A stretch of DNA of 5,095 nt, taken from Actinomycetota bacterium. Its GTDB lineage: Bacteria > Actinomycetota > Rubrobacteria > Rubrobacterales > Rubrobacteraceae. Below, in pieces: positions 1 to 4,999 of this stretch. The translations under genes were made by a program, and so were the position numbers. Location of the stretch: positions 1 to 5,095 of the forward strand of contig JAIVIG010000102.1 of the NCBI GenBank assembly GCA_020200675.1, in the 5' to 3' direction. How positions within the stretch are numbered: the first letter of the stretch is position 1; each line of letters opens with the position of its first letter. The notes below the pieces were generated by a model. That model searched no databases. It saw only the letters and a list, made by a program, of their open reading frames with translations, and was not told the origin of the DNA.

Positions 1-71
1 GAGCGGTTCGGCGTGGGAAATACGCCGAACCTGCCTGGGATCGCGGCGCTCACCGCCTCGCTACCGATCAT
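1..71 (-). CDS. Possible 5' fragment of a divergent gene, unrecognised
   Basis: Minus-strand reading from ATG (71-69) gives 23 open codons to the window edge, with a mostly G/C third position and an AGGA-type ribosome-binding candidate just upstream. This is weak support: the frame is also open upstream of the ATG, no family motif is visible, and the 10-bp stem-loop at 5-31 lies inside it. If real, it would be divergent from the operon starting at 272, a common arrangement around MarR operators. It may equally be non-coding. Confidence 0.15.
   Translation of the reverse strand, partial: MIGSEAVSAAIPGRFGVFPTPNR
5..31. repeat. Perfect 10-bp inverted repeat (stem-loop)
   Basis: GGTTCGGCGT (5-14) is exactly complementary to ACGCCGAACC (22-31), with a 7-nt loop GGGAAAT. 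No T-run follows on the + strand, so it is not a canonical intrinsic terminator in that direction, and the minus-strand continuation lies outside the window. It could end an upstream transcript, be a protein-binding site, or be a structured part of a coding region. The GGTTCG start resembles a tRNA T-arm by chance only; no tRNA body surrounds it. Confidence 0.5.
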
Positions 72-199
72 CCTGCTTCCTCTTCGTGCTCGCCGTTCGT
101 CCTCGATGTCACCCTCCCATGAGATCCAGCCGCGGCGCCTCAGGCAAAACCGGGAGCATCCCGACTTGCTCCTCTGCCCCACCACCCTCCCGATCCACC

Positions 200-227
200 T
201 TGACATACATCCAACAAAGAGTATCCT
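200..227 (+). promoter_or_regulatory. Sigma70-type promoter of the operon
   Basis: A perfect -35 hexamer TTGACA (200-205) is followed after 16 nt by TATCCT (222-227), which matches the TATAAT consensus at four of six positions, including the key first T-A pair and final T. Transcription would begin near 234-236, inside the palindrome at 226-249, leaving a leader of about 35-40 nt before the first ATG at 272. The AT-rich patch stands out against the GC-rich surroundings. It is the only strong promoter-like site I see in the window and probably drives all the downstream genes. Confidence 0.75.
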
Positions 228-249
228 TTAATTAGCCGGCTAACTAAAG
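226..249. promoter_or_regulatory. 24-bp palindromic operator, probable MarR binding site
   Basis: The core TTAGCCGGCTAA (232-243) is a perfect 12-bp palindrome. Beyond one mismatched pair (231/244) the symmetry continues for five more base pairs on each side (226-230 with 245-249), so 11 of 12 base pairs across the dyad are complementary. MarR-family dimers typically bind AT-flanked dyads of this size and shape. The site touches the end of the -10 box and covers the predicted transcription start, the ideal place for steric repression. The MarR gene at 637-1098, second in the operon, is the obvious candidate ligand, giving negative autoregulation. Binding by that protein is inferred. Confidence 0.75.
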
Positions 250-260
250 TTGGGGGCACG

Positions 261-265
261 GGAGG
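261..265 (+). promoter_or_regulatory. Ribosome binding site of the first gene
   Basis: GGAGG lies 6 nt before the ATG at 272 in a GGGAGGAGAGAG purine tract. This strong Shine-Dalgarno fixes the start of the first DUF5519 gene. Confidence 0.8.
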
Positions 266-271
266 AGAGAG

Positions 272-640
272 ATGACGAGCGTAAGAGAGGTAGTAGAGCG
301 CGAGGTTTCGAGTTGGGATGGTGTCGAGGCGAGGCCGCACCGGTTTGGCGGGGTCGAGTTTCGGGTGAGTGGGCACGAGATCGGGCACCTTCACGGGAGC
401 CGATTGGCGGACTTGCCGTTCCCGGTTCGGATGCGGAAGGAGCTCGTGGCGGAGGGCAAGGCCGAGCCGCACCACCTCTTTCCGCAGACCGGCTGGGTCA
501 GCTACTATCCGCGCGGGCCGGAGGACGCCCCTGCCGTCGTGGAGCTCTTCCGCCTCAACTACGAGCACCTCGTGCAGAGGGGCAGGAAGAAGGCGGAGAA
601 GGTCGCGCCGGAGGTAACGACGGGCGAGGAAGCGCGCTGA
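272..640 (+). CDS. DUF5519 / luciferase-domain family protein, paralogue A
   Basis: This 122-residue protein is cytosolic by appearance (no signal peptide or membrane segment). It matches my memory of the short bacterial 'luciferase family' proteins (DUF5519). The pattern is an N-terminal helix ending W15-D-G-V, a strand with R24-F-G, the signature E36-I-G-H-L-H41, then A46-D-L-P, R-x-E-L with E-G-K-A-E-P-H67-H, W75-V-S-Y, and E84-D-A before a final helix ending N96-Y. A charged tail follows residue 100. The biochemical activity of bacterial members is not established to my knowledge, and the family name does not imply light emission or kinship with the LLM 'luciferase-like' enzyme at 4075. 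It is first in the operon, directly behind the palindromic promoter, and overlaps the MarR gene by 4 nt. The protein at 3324 is its paralogue and shares all these motifs. The family call is fairly secure; the function is unknown. Confidence 0.8.
   Translation: MTSVREVVEREVSSWDGVEARPHRFGGVEFRVSGHEIGHLHGSRLADLPFPVRMRKELVAEGKAEPHHLFPQTGWVSYYPRGPEDAPAVVELFRLNYEHLVQRGRKKAEKVAPEVTTGEEAR
626..639 (+). promoter_or_regulatory. Shine-Dalgarno and CTG start region of the MarR gene
   Basis: GAGGA (626-630) sits 6 nt before CTG (637-639), whose last two bases begin the upstream TGA stop (638-640). No ATG, GTG or TTG exists in this frame near here. The next in-frame candidates, GTG at 739 and ATG at 763, would remove the N-terminal dimerisation helix. 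The ribosome site therefore decides for an unusual CTG start in a CTGA overlap. Confidence 0.6.
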
Positions 641-1098
641 GGTCCCCGGCGACGAGACCCATCGGGGAGACGACCGGCTACCTCCTGGCGCGGGTCTGCA
701 AGGCGCATCGCGGCGCGGTCGGGGCTGTTCTGGCGGAGGTGGGACTGCACGTCGGGCAGGAGATGGTGCTCTCGCACCTCTGGGGGAAGGACGGGCTGAC
801 GCCGTCCGAGCTCGCCGACCGGTTGGGCGTGGAGCCCCCCACGGTCACCAACATGCTCAGCCGCATGGAGAAGGCCGGGTTTCTCGAGCGATGCCGGGAC
901 CCGCGTGATGCCCGGTGCACGAGGGTATACCTGACAGAAAAGGGCCGGGAGCTGCGCGAGCCGGTGGAGCGCCGCTGGGAGGCGGTTCAGGAATCTGCCT
1001 TCGCGGGGATCACGGCCGAGGAAGAAGTTCTTCTGCGCGGGCTGCTGGGTAGGATCCAGGACAACCTCACCCGGGAACCCGGGGCTGGAGAACGATAG
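637..1098 (+). CDS. MarR-family winged-helix transcriptional regulator
   Basis: With the CTG start the protein is 153 residues, the normal size for MarR regulators, which bind DNA as dimers and usually release it on binding phenolic or other small ligands or on cysteine oxidation. Residues 12-36 form the N-terminal helix of the dimer interface. Residues 54-85 are the helix-turn-helix (T-P-S-E-L-A-D-R-L-G-V, then P-T-V-T-N-M-L-S-R-M-E-K-A-G-F-L). The wing follows with D88-P-R-D-A-R-C-T-R-V-Y-L-T-E-K-G, and 105-146 are C-terminal dimerisation helices. Cysteines lie at 21, 86 and 94. The frame stays open far upstream, but that extension overlaps DUF5519 and looks like its shadow. The gene overlaps the upstream stop (CTGA), suggesting translational coupling. 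It probably represses the palindromic promoter at 200-249 and hence the operon including itself. The family is certain; the start codon and ligand are not. Confidence 0.9.
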   Translation: MRSPATRPIGETTGYLLARVCKAHRGAVGAVLAEVGLHVGQEMVLSHLWGKDGLTPSELADRLGVEPPTVTNMLSRMEKAGFLERCRDPRDARCTRVYLTEKGRELREPVERRWEAVQESAFAGITAEEEVLLRGLLGRIQDNLTREPGAGER

Positions 1099-1144
1099 TT
1101 TATCGAAGACCATTTTCGGTCACGAGTTTTGGGAGGAAGATTTG

Positions 1145-1762
1145 ATGACTTCGATAGAGAAGAGGCCACACGTCGTCGGTATAGGCGGCACGCTGAGAGA
1201 AGGTTCGACCGGTCTGCGCGCGCTGGAGGAGGCGCTCGCGGCCGCGGAGGAAGCCGGGGCGACGACCGAGCTGTTGGACCTGCGCGAGCTCGGCCTGCCG
1301 ATGTACGAGCCAGGCAAGCCTTTAGAAGAGTTTGGCGAGAGCGCGGAGAAGCTCGTGGAGGCCATGCGCGGCGCGGACGCGATGCTGTGGAGCACGGCCG
1401 CCTACCACGGGACGCTCGCGGGCGTAACCAAGAACGCCCTGGATTTCGCGCAGTTCATGGCGCGGGACGATAAGCCCTACCTGCAGGACAAGGTCGTGGG
1501 GCTCGTCGCGACGGCCGGCGGGGGTACGGCGGCGATCAACGCCATCAACGCGATGGTCAACGTCGTTCACGCCCTGCGCGGCGTCGCGGCCCCGCTCTCC
1601 GTGCCGGTGACGCAATCCTGGAGAGTCTTCGACGATGAGGGGAACGTCAACGACGAAGCGGTAGCCGGGCGGCTCGAGTCGCTCGGGAGGCTCGTGGTCG
1701 AGATGGCGGCGAAGCTGGGAGACGAAGAGACGGCCGGGCGCACGCTCCGGACCGTGGCTTAG
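1145..1762 (+). CDS. NAD(P)H-dependent FMN reductase family flavoprotein, copy A
   Basis: This 205-residue flavodoxin-fold protein belongs to the NADPH-dependent FMN reductase family, which uses NAD(P)H to reduce bound FMN and passes electrons to quinones, azo dyes, chromate or partner monooxygenases. The first strand and phosphate loop are V10-V-G-I-G-G-T-L-R-E-G-S21, replacing the usual GSLR..S. W82-S-T-A-A-Y-H-G-T-L-A-G-V-T-K-N-A-L-D-F101 is the counterpart of the family's P-E-Y-N-G...LKNAIDW flavin loop. V121-A-T-A-G-G-G-T-A is the third flavin-contacting segment. The start is ATG 1145; GGGAGG at 1131-1136 lies 8 nt upstream, and a TTG directly before it (1142) would add one residue. It lies 46 nt after the MarR gene and 7 nt before the transporter, so it is likely cotranscribed. 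The Tyr-His pair in place of Tyr-Asn in the flavin loop is a variation. The substrate is unknown. Confidence 0.88.
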   Translation: MTSIEKRPHVVGIGGTLREGSTGLRALEEALAAAEEAGATTELLDLRELGLPMYEPGKPLEEFGESAEKLVEAMRGADAMLWSTAAYHGTLAGVTKNALDFAQFMARDDKPYLQDKVVGLVATAGGGTAAINAINAMVNVVHALRGVAAPLSVPVTQSWRVFDDEGNVNDEAVAGRLESLGRLVVEMAAKLGDEETAGRTLRTVA

Positions 1763-1769
1763 ACGGACG

Positions 1770-3281
1770 GTGAGTCCCCCGGACAAGAGCGGCAAGAAAG
1801 AGGCGTCGTCGGGGGGCTCGACCCGGCTGCTGTTGGCGGTTTTGATCTCCGCCGTCTTCGTCTCGGTTTTGAACAGCTCGATGGTCAACGTGGTCGTGCC
1901 CAGCATCCAGGAGGAATTCGGAGCTTCGGAGGGGCAGGTCGGGTGGGTCATCACCGGCTACCTCCTCGTCTACGCCGTCGGCATCCCCCTCTACGGGCGC
2001 GTCTCGGACCTCTTCAGCCTGAGATGGACCTTCTGTTTGGGCCTCCTCGTGTTCGCCGCCGGCTCCCTCTTCTGCGCGCTCGCCCCGAACCTCTTGCTGC
2101 TGGTCTTCGGACGCATTTTGCAAGCCGCCGGAGGAGCGGCGATACCGGCCCTGGCGACCGCGTCGGTGGCGAAAGTGTTGGCGCCAGGAGACCGTGGGAC
2201 TGCTCTCGGTTTGATCTTCTCCAGCGTCGGCATCGGCGCCGCGGTCGGGCCGGTCCTGGGCGGCGTGGTGGAGACCGTGGCCGGGTGGCAAGCCCTCTTC
2301 TACGGCACGCTCCTCTTGGCGCTCATCGTTATACCGATAGCCTTCCGCGAGTTGCCGCACACCGAGAGGTCCGATGACCGGAGCTTCGATCTGCCCGGAG
2401 GCGTTCTGCTCGCGCTGGCCGCCGGGCTGTTCTTGTTCGGGATCACCCAGGGTGAAGTCGCCGGGTTCGACTCGGCCTCGTCCTGGGGCAGTTTCGTGGG
2501 GTCGGCACTGGCAGCGGCAGGCTTCACCCGACGTATCACGACCGCCCCCCATCCGTTCGTCTCTCCGAACCTCTTCCGTAACACGGGCTTCGTAGCCGCC
2601 GTGGTCGTCGGGTTCTTCTCGATGCTGGCCAACGTCTCGTGTCTGGTCATCATCCCGCTCCTCATCTCCACGGTTAACGAACTCCCGAGCAGCGCAGCGG
2701 CGCTGGCGTTGACGCCGGGCGCCATCGCTTTGGCCATCCTCTCCCCGTTCGCCGGACGCCTCTCAGACCGCGTCGGCGTGAGGCCGCCCATCTTCGCGGG
2801 TCTGGCGGTGATGCTGCTCTCCGCCCTCTTCCTTTCGACCTTCGCGGCCGGCGCTTCCCCCATCGTCGTCTCCGCGGGCATGCTCGGCGTGGGAGCGGGG
2901 TTCGCCTTCGCCAACTCCCCCACCACCAACGCCGCGGCCGCGGCGCTTCCGCGAGCGGAGGCTGGAGTGGGGCTCGGGATCTTTCAGGGCATCTTCTTCC
3001 TCGGCGGCGGGACCGGGCCCGCGGTAGTCGGGACGTTCCTGGCGGCGAGAAGAGCAGCGGGAGCGGACGCCCTCAACCCCCTGTACACGCTCAACGCCGC
3101 AGCCTTCTCCGACGCCTTCCTGGTAATAGCGGTGGCCCTCACGCTCGCGTTCGCCGCCTCGCTCAAGCTGCATGAGACCAACAAACAACCGCCGGCCAAA
3201 GGGACCGGACACCCGGAAGCCGTACCGGCCGAAGAAACCGAAAACCGGACCGGAGGCAAAGGCGACCAACGCACCTCGTGA
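1770..3281 (+). CDS. MFS drug efflux transporter, DHA2 / Tet(L)-like
   Basis: This 503-residue integral membrane protein is of the proton-driven major facilitator type, with about 14 hydrophobic segments as in the DHA2 group. After a short basic cytosolic N-terminus, TM1 carries V33-L-N-S-S-M-V-N-V-V-V-P44. The loop 2-3 motif A is G76-R-V-S-D-L-F-S-L-R-W86, motif B is R115-I-L-Q-A-A-G-G-A-A-I-P126, and the antiporter motif C is G154-I-G-A-A-V-G-P-V-L-G-G165. A second loop of the motif A type, G-R-L-S-D-R-V-G-V-R, begins the second half. The last 35-40 residues form a hydrophilic, charged tail. These signatures, including Asn rather than Asp in TM1, recall the Tet(K)/Tet(L)/Tet38 branch from memory, but the substrate cannot be assigned. 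The GTG start lies 7 nt after the FMN reductase stop with only a weak GACGGACG purine stretch, suggesting translational coupling. Its place under MarR control fits inducible export of a toxic compound. Confidence 0.9.
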   Translation: MSPPDKSGKKEASSGGSTRLLLAVLISAVFVSVLNSSMVNVVVPSIQEEFGASEGQVGWVITGYLLVYAVGIPLYGRVSDLFSLRWTFCLGLLVFAAGSLFCALAPNLLLLVFGRILQAAGGAAIPALATASVAKVLAPGDRGTALGLIFSSVGIGAAVGPVLGGVVETVAGWQALFYGTLLLALIVIPIAFRELPHTERSDDRSFDLPGGVLLALAAGLFLFGITQGEVAGFDSASSWGSFVGSALAAAGFTRRITTAPHPFVSPNLFRNTGFVAAVVVGFFSMLANVSCLVIIPLLISTVNELPSSAAALALTPGAIALAILSPFAGRLSDRVGVRPPIFAGLAVMLLSALFLSTFAAGASPIVVSAGMLGVGAGFAFANSPTTNAAAAALPRAEAGVGLGIFQGIFFLGGGTGPAVVGTFLAARRAAGADALNPLYTLNAAAFSDAFLVIAVALTLAFAASLKLHETNKQPPAKGTGHPEAVPAEETENRTGGKGDQRTS

Positions 3282-3323
3282 ACTCGCCCACCGGACGCGA
3301 CGAAAAGAGAAAGAGGAGGTGCC
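3282..3323 (+). promoter_or_regulatory. Short spacer with a strong ribosome binding site
   Basis: The 42 nt between the transporter and DUF5519 B contain no stem-loop or promoter that I can see. AGGAGGT at 3314-3320, a full match to the Shine-Dalgarno consensus, sits 4 nt upstream of the GTG start at 3324. Downstream genes therefore have a fresh, strong initiation site but apparently no separate promoter. Confidence 0.6.
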
Positions 3324-3671
3324 GTGGAAGCCGACGCGTTGACGTTGACCATCGAGCAGGAGGTACTCCGCTGGCCCGGCGTGACCGCTACGCCCGGCAG
3401 GTTCGGAGCCACCGCGTTCCGCTACGGGGAGCGCGAGATCGGGCACCTGCATCGTCGCGACCGGATAGCGGACCTCCCCGTCACACCAGAGGTGCGCGAG
3501 GAACTCCTCGCTCGAGGCCGCGCAACCCCGCATTTAGCGGGAGTAGAAGGCTACGTAAGCTACCCCATACAAGACCAAGAAGACGCCTCTGTGGTGCTCG
3601 AGATCCTCGGTTGGAACTACGATCAGGCGAGGGAAGCGGCGAGCCAGGAAGAGCCGGAGACTGAAACATGA
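3324..3671 (+). CDS. DUF5519 / luciferase-domain family protein, paralogue B
   Basis: This 115-residue cytosolic protein aligns along its length with the DUF5519 protein at 272. Shared blocks include W17-P-G-V, R26-F-G, F32-R, E38-I-G-H-L-H43, A49-D-L-P, R58-E-E-L, G65-R-A-T-P-H70, Y77-V-S-Y, E86-D-A-S-V-V and N98-Y. The C-terminal 15 residues are acidic. The GTG start is fixed by AGGAGGT just upstream. Its TGA overlaps the ATG of the PPOX gene (ATGA, 3668-3671), so the two are translationally coupled. Having a second, diverged copy in the same operon suggests the pair may form a heteromer or serve two steps, but no function is established for bacterial members that I know of. Conserved histidines in the H-L-H and P-H motifs are candidates for catalysis or metal binding (inference). 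Confidence 0.8.
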   Translation: MEADALTLTIEQEVLRWPGVTATPGRFGATAFRYGEREIGHLHRRDRIADLPVTPEVREELLARGRATPHLAGVEGYVSYPIQDQEDASVVLEILGWNYDQAREAASQEEPETET

Positions 3672-4078
3672 GCGCTTTTACGCCGGCGGAGATCGAGTAC
3701 CTCCAGGGCCAGCAACTCGGCCGGCTCGCGACGGTGAACGGATCAGGTGAGCCACACGTGGTGCCGGTGGGCTTCCGCCACAACGCGGAACTGGATACCA
3801 TCGACATCGGCGGCCATAACCTGGGAGCTAGCAAGAAGTTCCGCGACGTTGCTCGTACCGGTAAGGCGGCGTTCGTGGTGGACGACGTGCTACCGCCCTG
3901 GCAGGCCCGCGGGGTCGAGGTGCGCGGGCGGGCGGAGGTCTTCGAAGAAGGCGGAGAGGATGTCAACTCGGACTTCGACGCCGAGCTGATCCGGATCGCA
4001 CCGCGCCGCATCGTGGGTTGGGGCATCGACACCGACGCCTTCCACCCGAATAGTAGATCGGTGGGTAAAGCGCGATGA
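3668..4078 (+). CDS. PPOX-class F420-dependent oxidoreductase (FDOR-B-like)
   Basis: This 136-residue split-barrel protein of the pyridoxamine-phosphate-oxidase-like superfamily resembles the actinobacterial 'PPOX class F420-dependent' group (MSMEG_5819/Rv2061-type, from memory). Such enzymes use the deazaflavin F420, or in some members FMN or heme, to reduce diverse small molecules. Visible features are F4-T-P-A-E-I-E-Y-L-Q-G-Q-Q-L-G-R-L-A-T-V23, then G27-E-P-H-V-V-P-V-G-F36, the cofactor-phosphate segment S55-K-K-F-R-D60, V70-V-D-D-V-L-P-P-W-Q-A-R-G-V-E-V-R-G-R-A89, and the C-terminal I-R-I-A-P-R-R-I-V-G-W-G. No signal or membrane segment is visible. GGAG (3656-3659) lies 8 nt before the ATG. 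Both ends overlap neighbours by ATGA, placing it in a coupled trio with DUF5519 B and the LLM enzyme. The fold assignment is strong; the preference for F420 over FMN is inferred from family and lineage. Confidence 0.87.
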   Translation: MSAFTPAEIEYLQGQQLGRLATVNGSGEPHVVPVGFRHNAELDTIDIGGHNLGASKKFRDVARTGKAAFVVDDVLPPWQARGVEVRGRAEVFEEGGEDVNSDFDAELIRIAPRRIVGWGIDTDAFHPNSRSVGKAR

Positions 4079-4989
4079 ACGACTACGGTAGAAAGCTAGA
4101 GTTCGGTGCCAGCGTCGAGCCGCTGGCCGACCCGCCGGATTGGGCGGCACGAATAGCGAAGGCAGCGGACAGGTTGGGGCTCGACCTCGTCGGCATACAG
4201 GACCATCCCTACCAGCGCAGGTTCTTCGATACTTGGACCCTGATCTCCACCCTCGTCCCCGTGACCGAGCGCATCCGCTTCTTCCCCGACGTCGCCAACC
4301 TTCCCCTGCGTCCCCCCGCCATGCTCGCCAAGGCCGCCGCCAGCCTCGACGTGCTCTCCGGAGGACGTGTTGAAATGGGTCTCGGAGCAGGAGCATTCTG
4401 GGACGCCATAGAGGCGATGGGCGGTCCGCGCAGGAGTCCCGGTGAAGCCGTGCAGTCCGTCGAGGAAGCCATAAAGGTCATGCGGCTCGTCTGGAGCGAC
4501 GAACGCTCGTTGCAGTTCGACGGCAAACTCTACTCGCTACGCGGTATGCGCCCCGGTCCGCTTCCCGTCCACGACATAGGTATCTGGGTCGGCGCGGCCG
4601 GTCCTCGAATGTTGAAGCTCGTAGGCCGGCTCGCGGACGGCTGGGTGCCTTCCCTGTTCTGGGCGCCCCCGGAGCGGCTACCCAAACTGCACGAGCGCAT
4701 AGACGCCGGGATCGCCGAAGCGGGACGGAGGCCGGAGGAAATAAAGCGCGTCTACAACCTCTCCGGCAACATCGGTCCTGAAGGCGACGGGCTGCTGGAA
4801 GGTCCCGTCTCGAAGTGGATCGAGGAGCTGACGCGCTTCGCCCTGGAGTTTGGAATGGACACCTTTATCTACTGGCCCTCCGAGGACCACGTACACCAGA
4901 TCGAAGTCTTCGCGAGCGAGGTCGCCCCCGCCGTCCGCGAAGCCGTCGATAAGGAAAGAGCGCGGAGAGGCACGAAACGACCCCGTTGA
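4075..4989 (+). CDS. LLM class flavin/F420-dependent oxidoreductase
   Basis: This 304-residue TIM-barrel enzyme belongs to the luciferase-like monooxygenase superfamily. Members use FMNH2 plus oxygen for monooxygenation or F420 for hydride transfer. Visible features are strand 1 with F10-G-A-S-V-E, W23-A-A-R-I-A-K-A-A-D-R-L-G-L-D with G40-I-Q-D-H-P-Y46 (the family's active-site segment), F51-D-T-W-T, R66-I-R-F-F-P, P81-A-M-L-A-K-A-A-A-S-L-D-V-L-S-G-G-R-V-E-M-G-L-G-A-G106, and a late W-V-G-A-A-G-P-R-M-L phosphate-binding loop followed by L-A-D-G-W. The length is typical for single-chain LLM proteins. The start ATG overlaps the PPOX stop (ATGA), with GGTGGG (4060-4065) as a modest ribosome site. 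Ten nt after its stop begins an FMN reductase, which would be a fitting reduced-flavin supplier if this is a monooxygenase; the PPOX neighbour argues for F420. The substrate is unknown. Confidence 0.9.
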   Translation: MNDYGRKLEFGASVEPLADPPDWAARIAKAADRLGLDLVGIQDHPYQRRFFDTWTLISTLVPVTERIRFFPDVANLPLRPPAMLAKAAASLDVLSGGRVEMGLGAGAFWDAIEAMGGPRRSPGEAVQSVEEAIKVMRLVWSDERSLQFDGKLYSLRGMRPGPLPVHDIGIWVGAAGPRMLKLVGRLADGWVPSLFWAPPERLPKLHERIDAGIAEAGRRPEEIKRVYNLSGNIGPEGDGLLEGPVSKWIEELTRFALEFGMDTFIYWPSEDHVHQIEVFASEVAPAVREAVDKERARRGTKRPR

Positions 4990-4999
4990 GAGGAGCGCG

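Larger units (their letters stand above)
1..199. other. Left-edge region upstream of the operon promoter, no confident gene
   Basis: I see no recognisable protein here. Plus-strand frames are open for part of the stretch, but their translations are arginine-, proline- and serine-rich and match no family I know, and one of them runs into the promoter. On the minus strand an ATG at 71-69 follows a purine-rich AGAGGAAGCAGG stretch and stays open to the left edge for 23 codons, beginning MIGSEAVSAAIPGRFG. It could be the start of a divergently transcribed gene, but I do not recognise it and the fragment is too short to judge. Bases 61-120 are pyrimidine-rich on the + strand. The section also holds the stem-loop at 5-31. 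Confidence 0.5.

Noticed and set aside
5..31. tRNA T-arm suggested by GGTTCG
   Set aside because: The 10-bp stem and 7-nt loop do not fit a 5-bp T-stem with TTCRANY loop, and no acceptor, anticodon or D-arm is present around it.
13..231. Open + strand frame starting with GTG at 13
   Set aside because: The translation has no recognisable motif, is rich in Arg, Pro and Ser, has no convincing ribosome site, and runs through the -35 and -10 boxes of the operon promoter.
250..636. N-terminal extension of the MarR frame back to TTG 250
   Set aside because: It would make a 282-residue protein whose first 129 residues are a low-complexity Gly/Arg shadow of the DUF5519 gene read in another frame; the MarR domain alone accounts for the family length.
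1093..1130. Small inverted repeats CGATA-gtt-TATCG (1093-1105) and GACC-attttc-GGTC (1107-1120) followed by TTTT, as a possible terminator or second operator between MarR and FMN reductase A
   Set aside because: Stems of 4-5 bp are too short and AT-weak for a terminator, the T-run is only four bases and is separated from the stem, and neither matches the TTAGCC-type operator core.
1322..3533. Long minus-strand open frames opposite the FMN reductase and transporter
   Set aside because: These are typical antisense shadows in GC-rich coding DNA: their products are low-complexity and charged with no domain signatures, while the + strand frames encode clear families.
272..4989. A bioluminescence operon suggested by 'luciferase' names for DUF5519 and LLM proteins
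   Set aside because: The two families are unrelated in fold and only share a label; there is no luxAB pair, no fatty-aldehyde genes (luxCDE) and no fungal-type luciferin pathway in the window.
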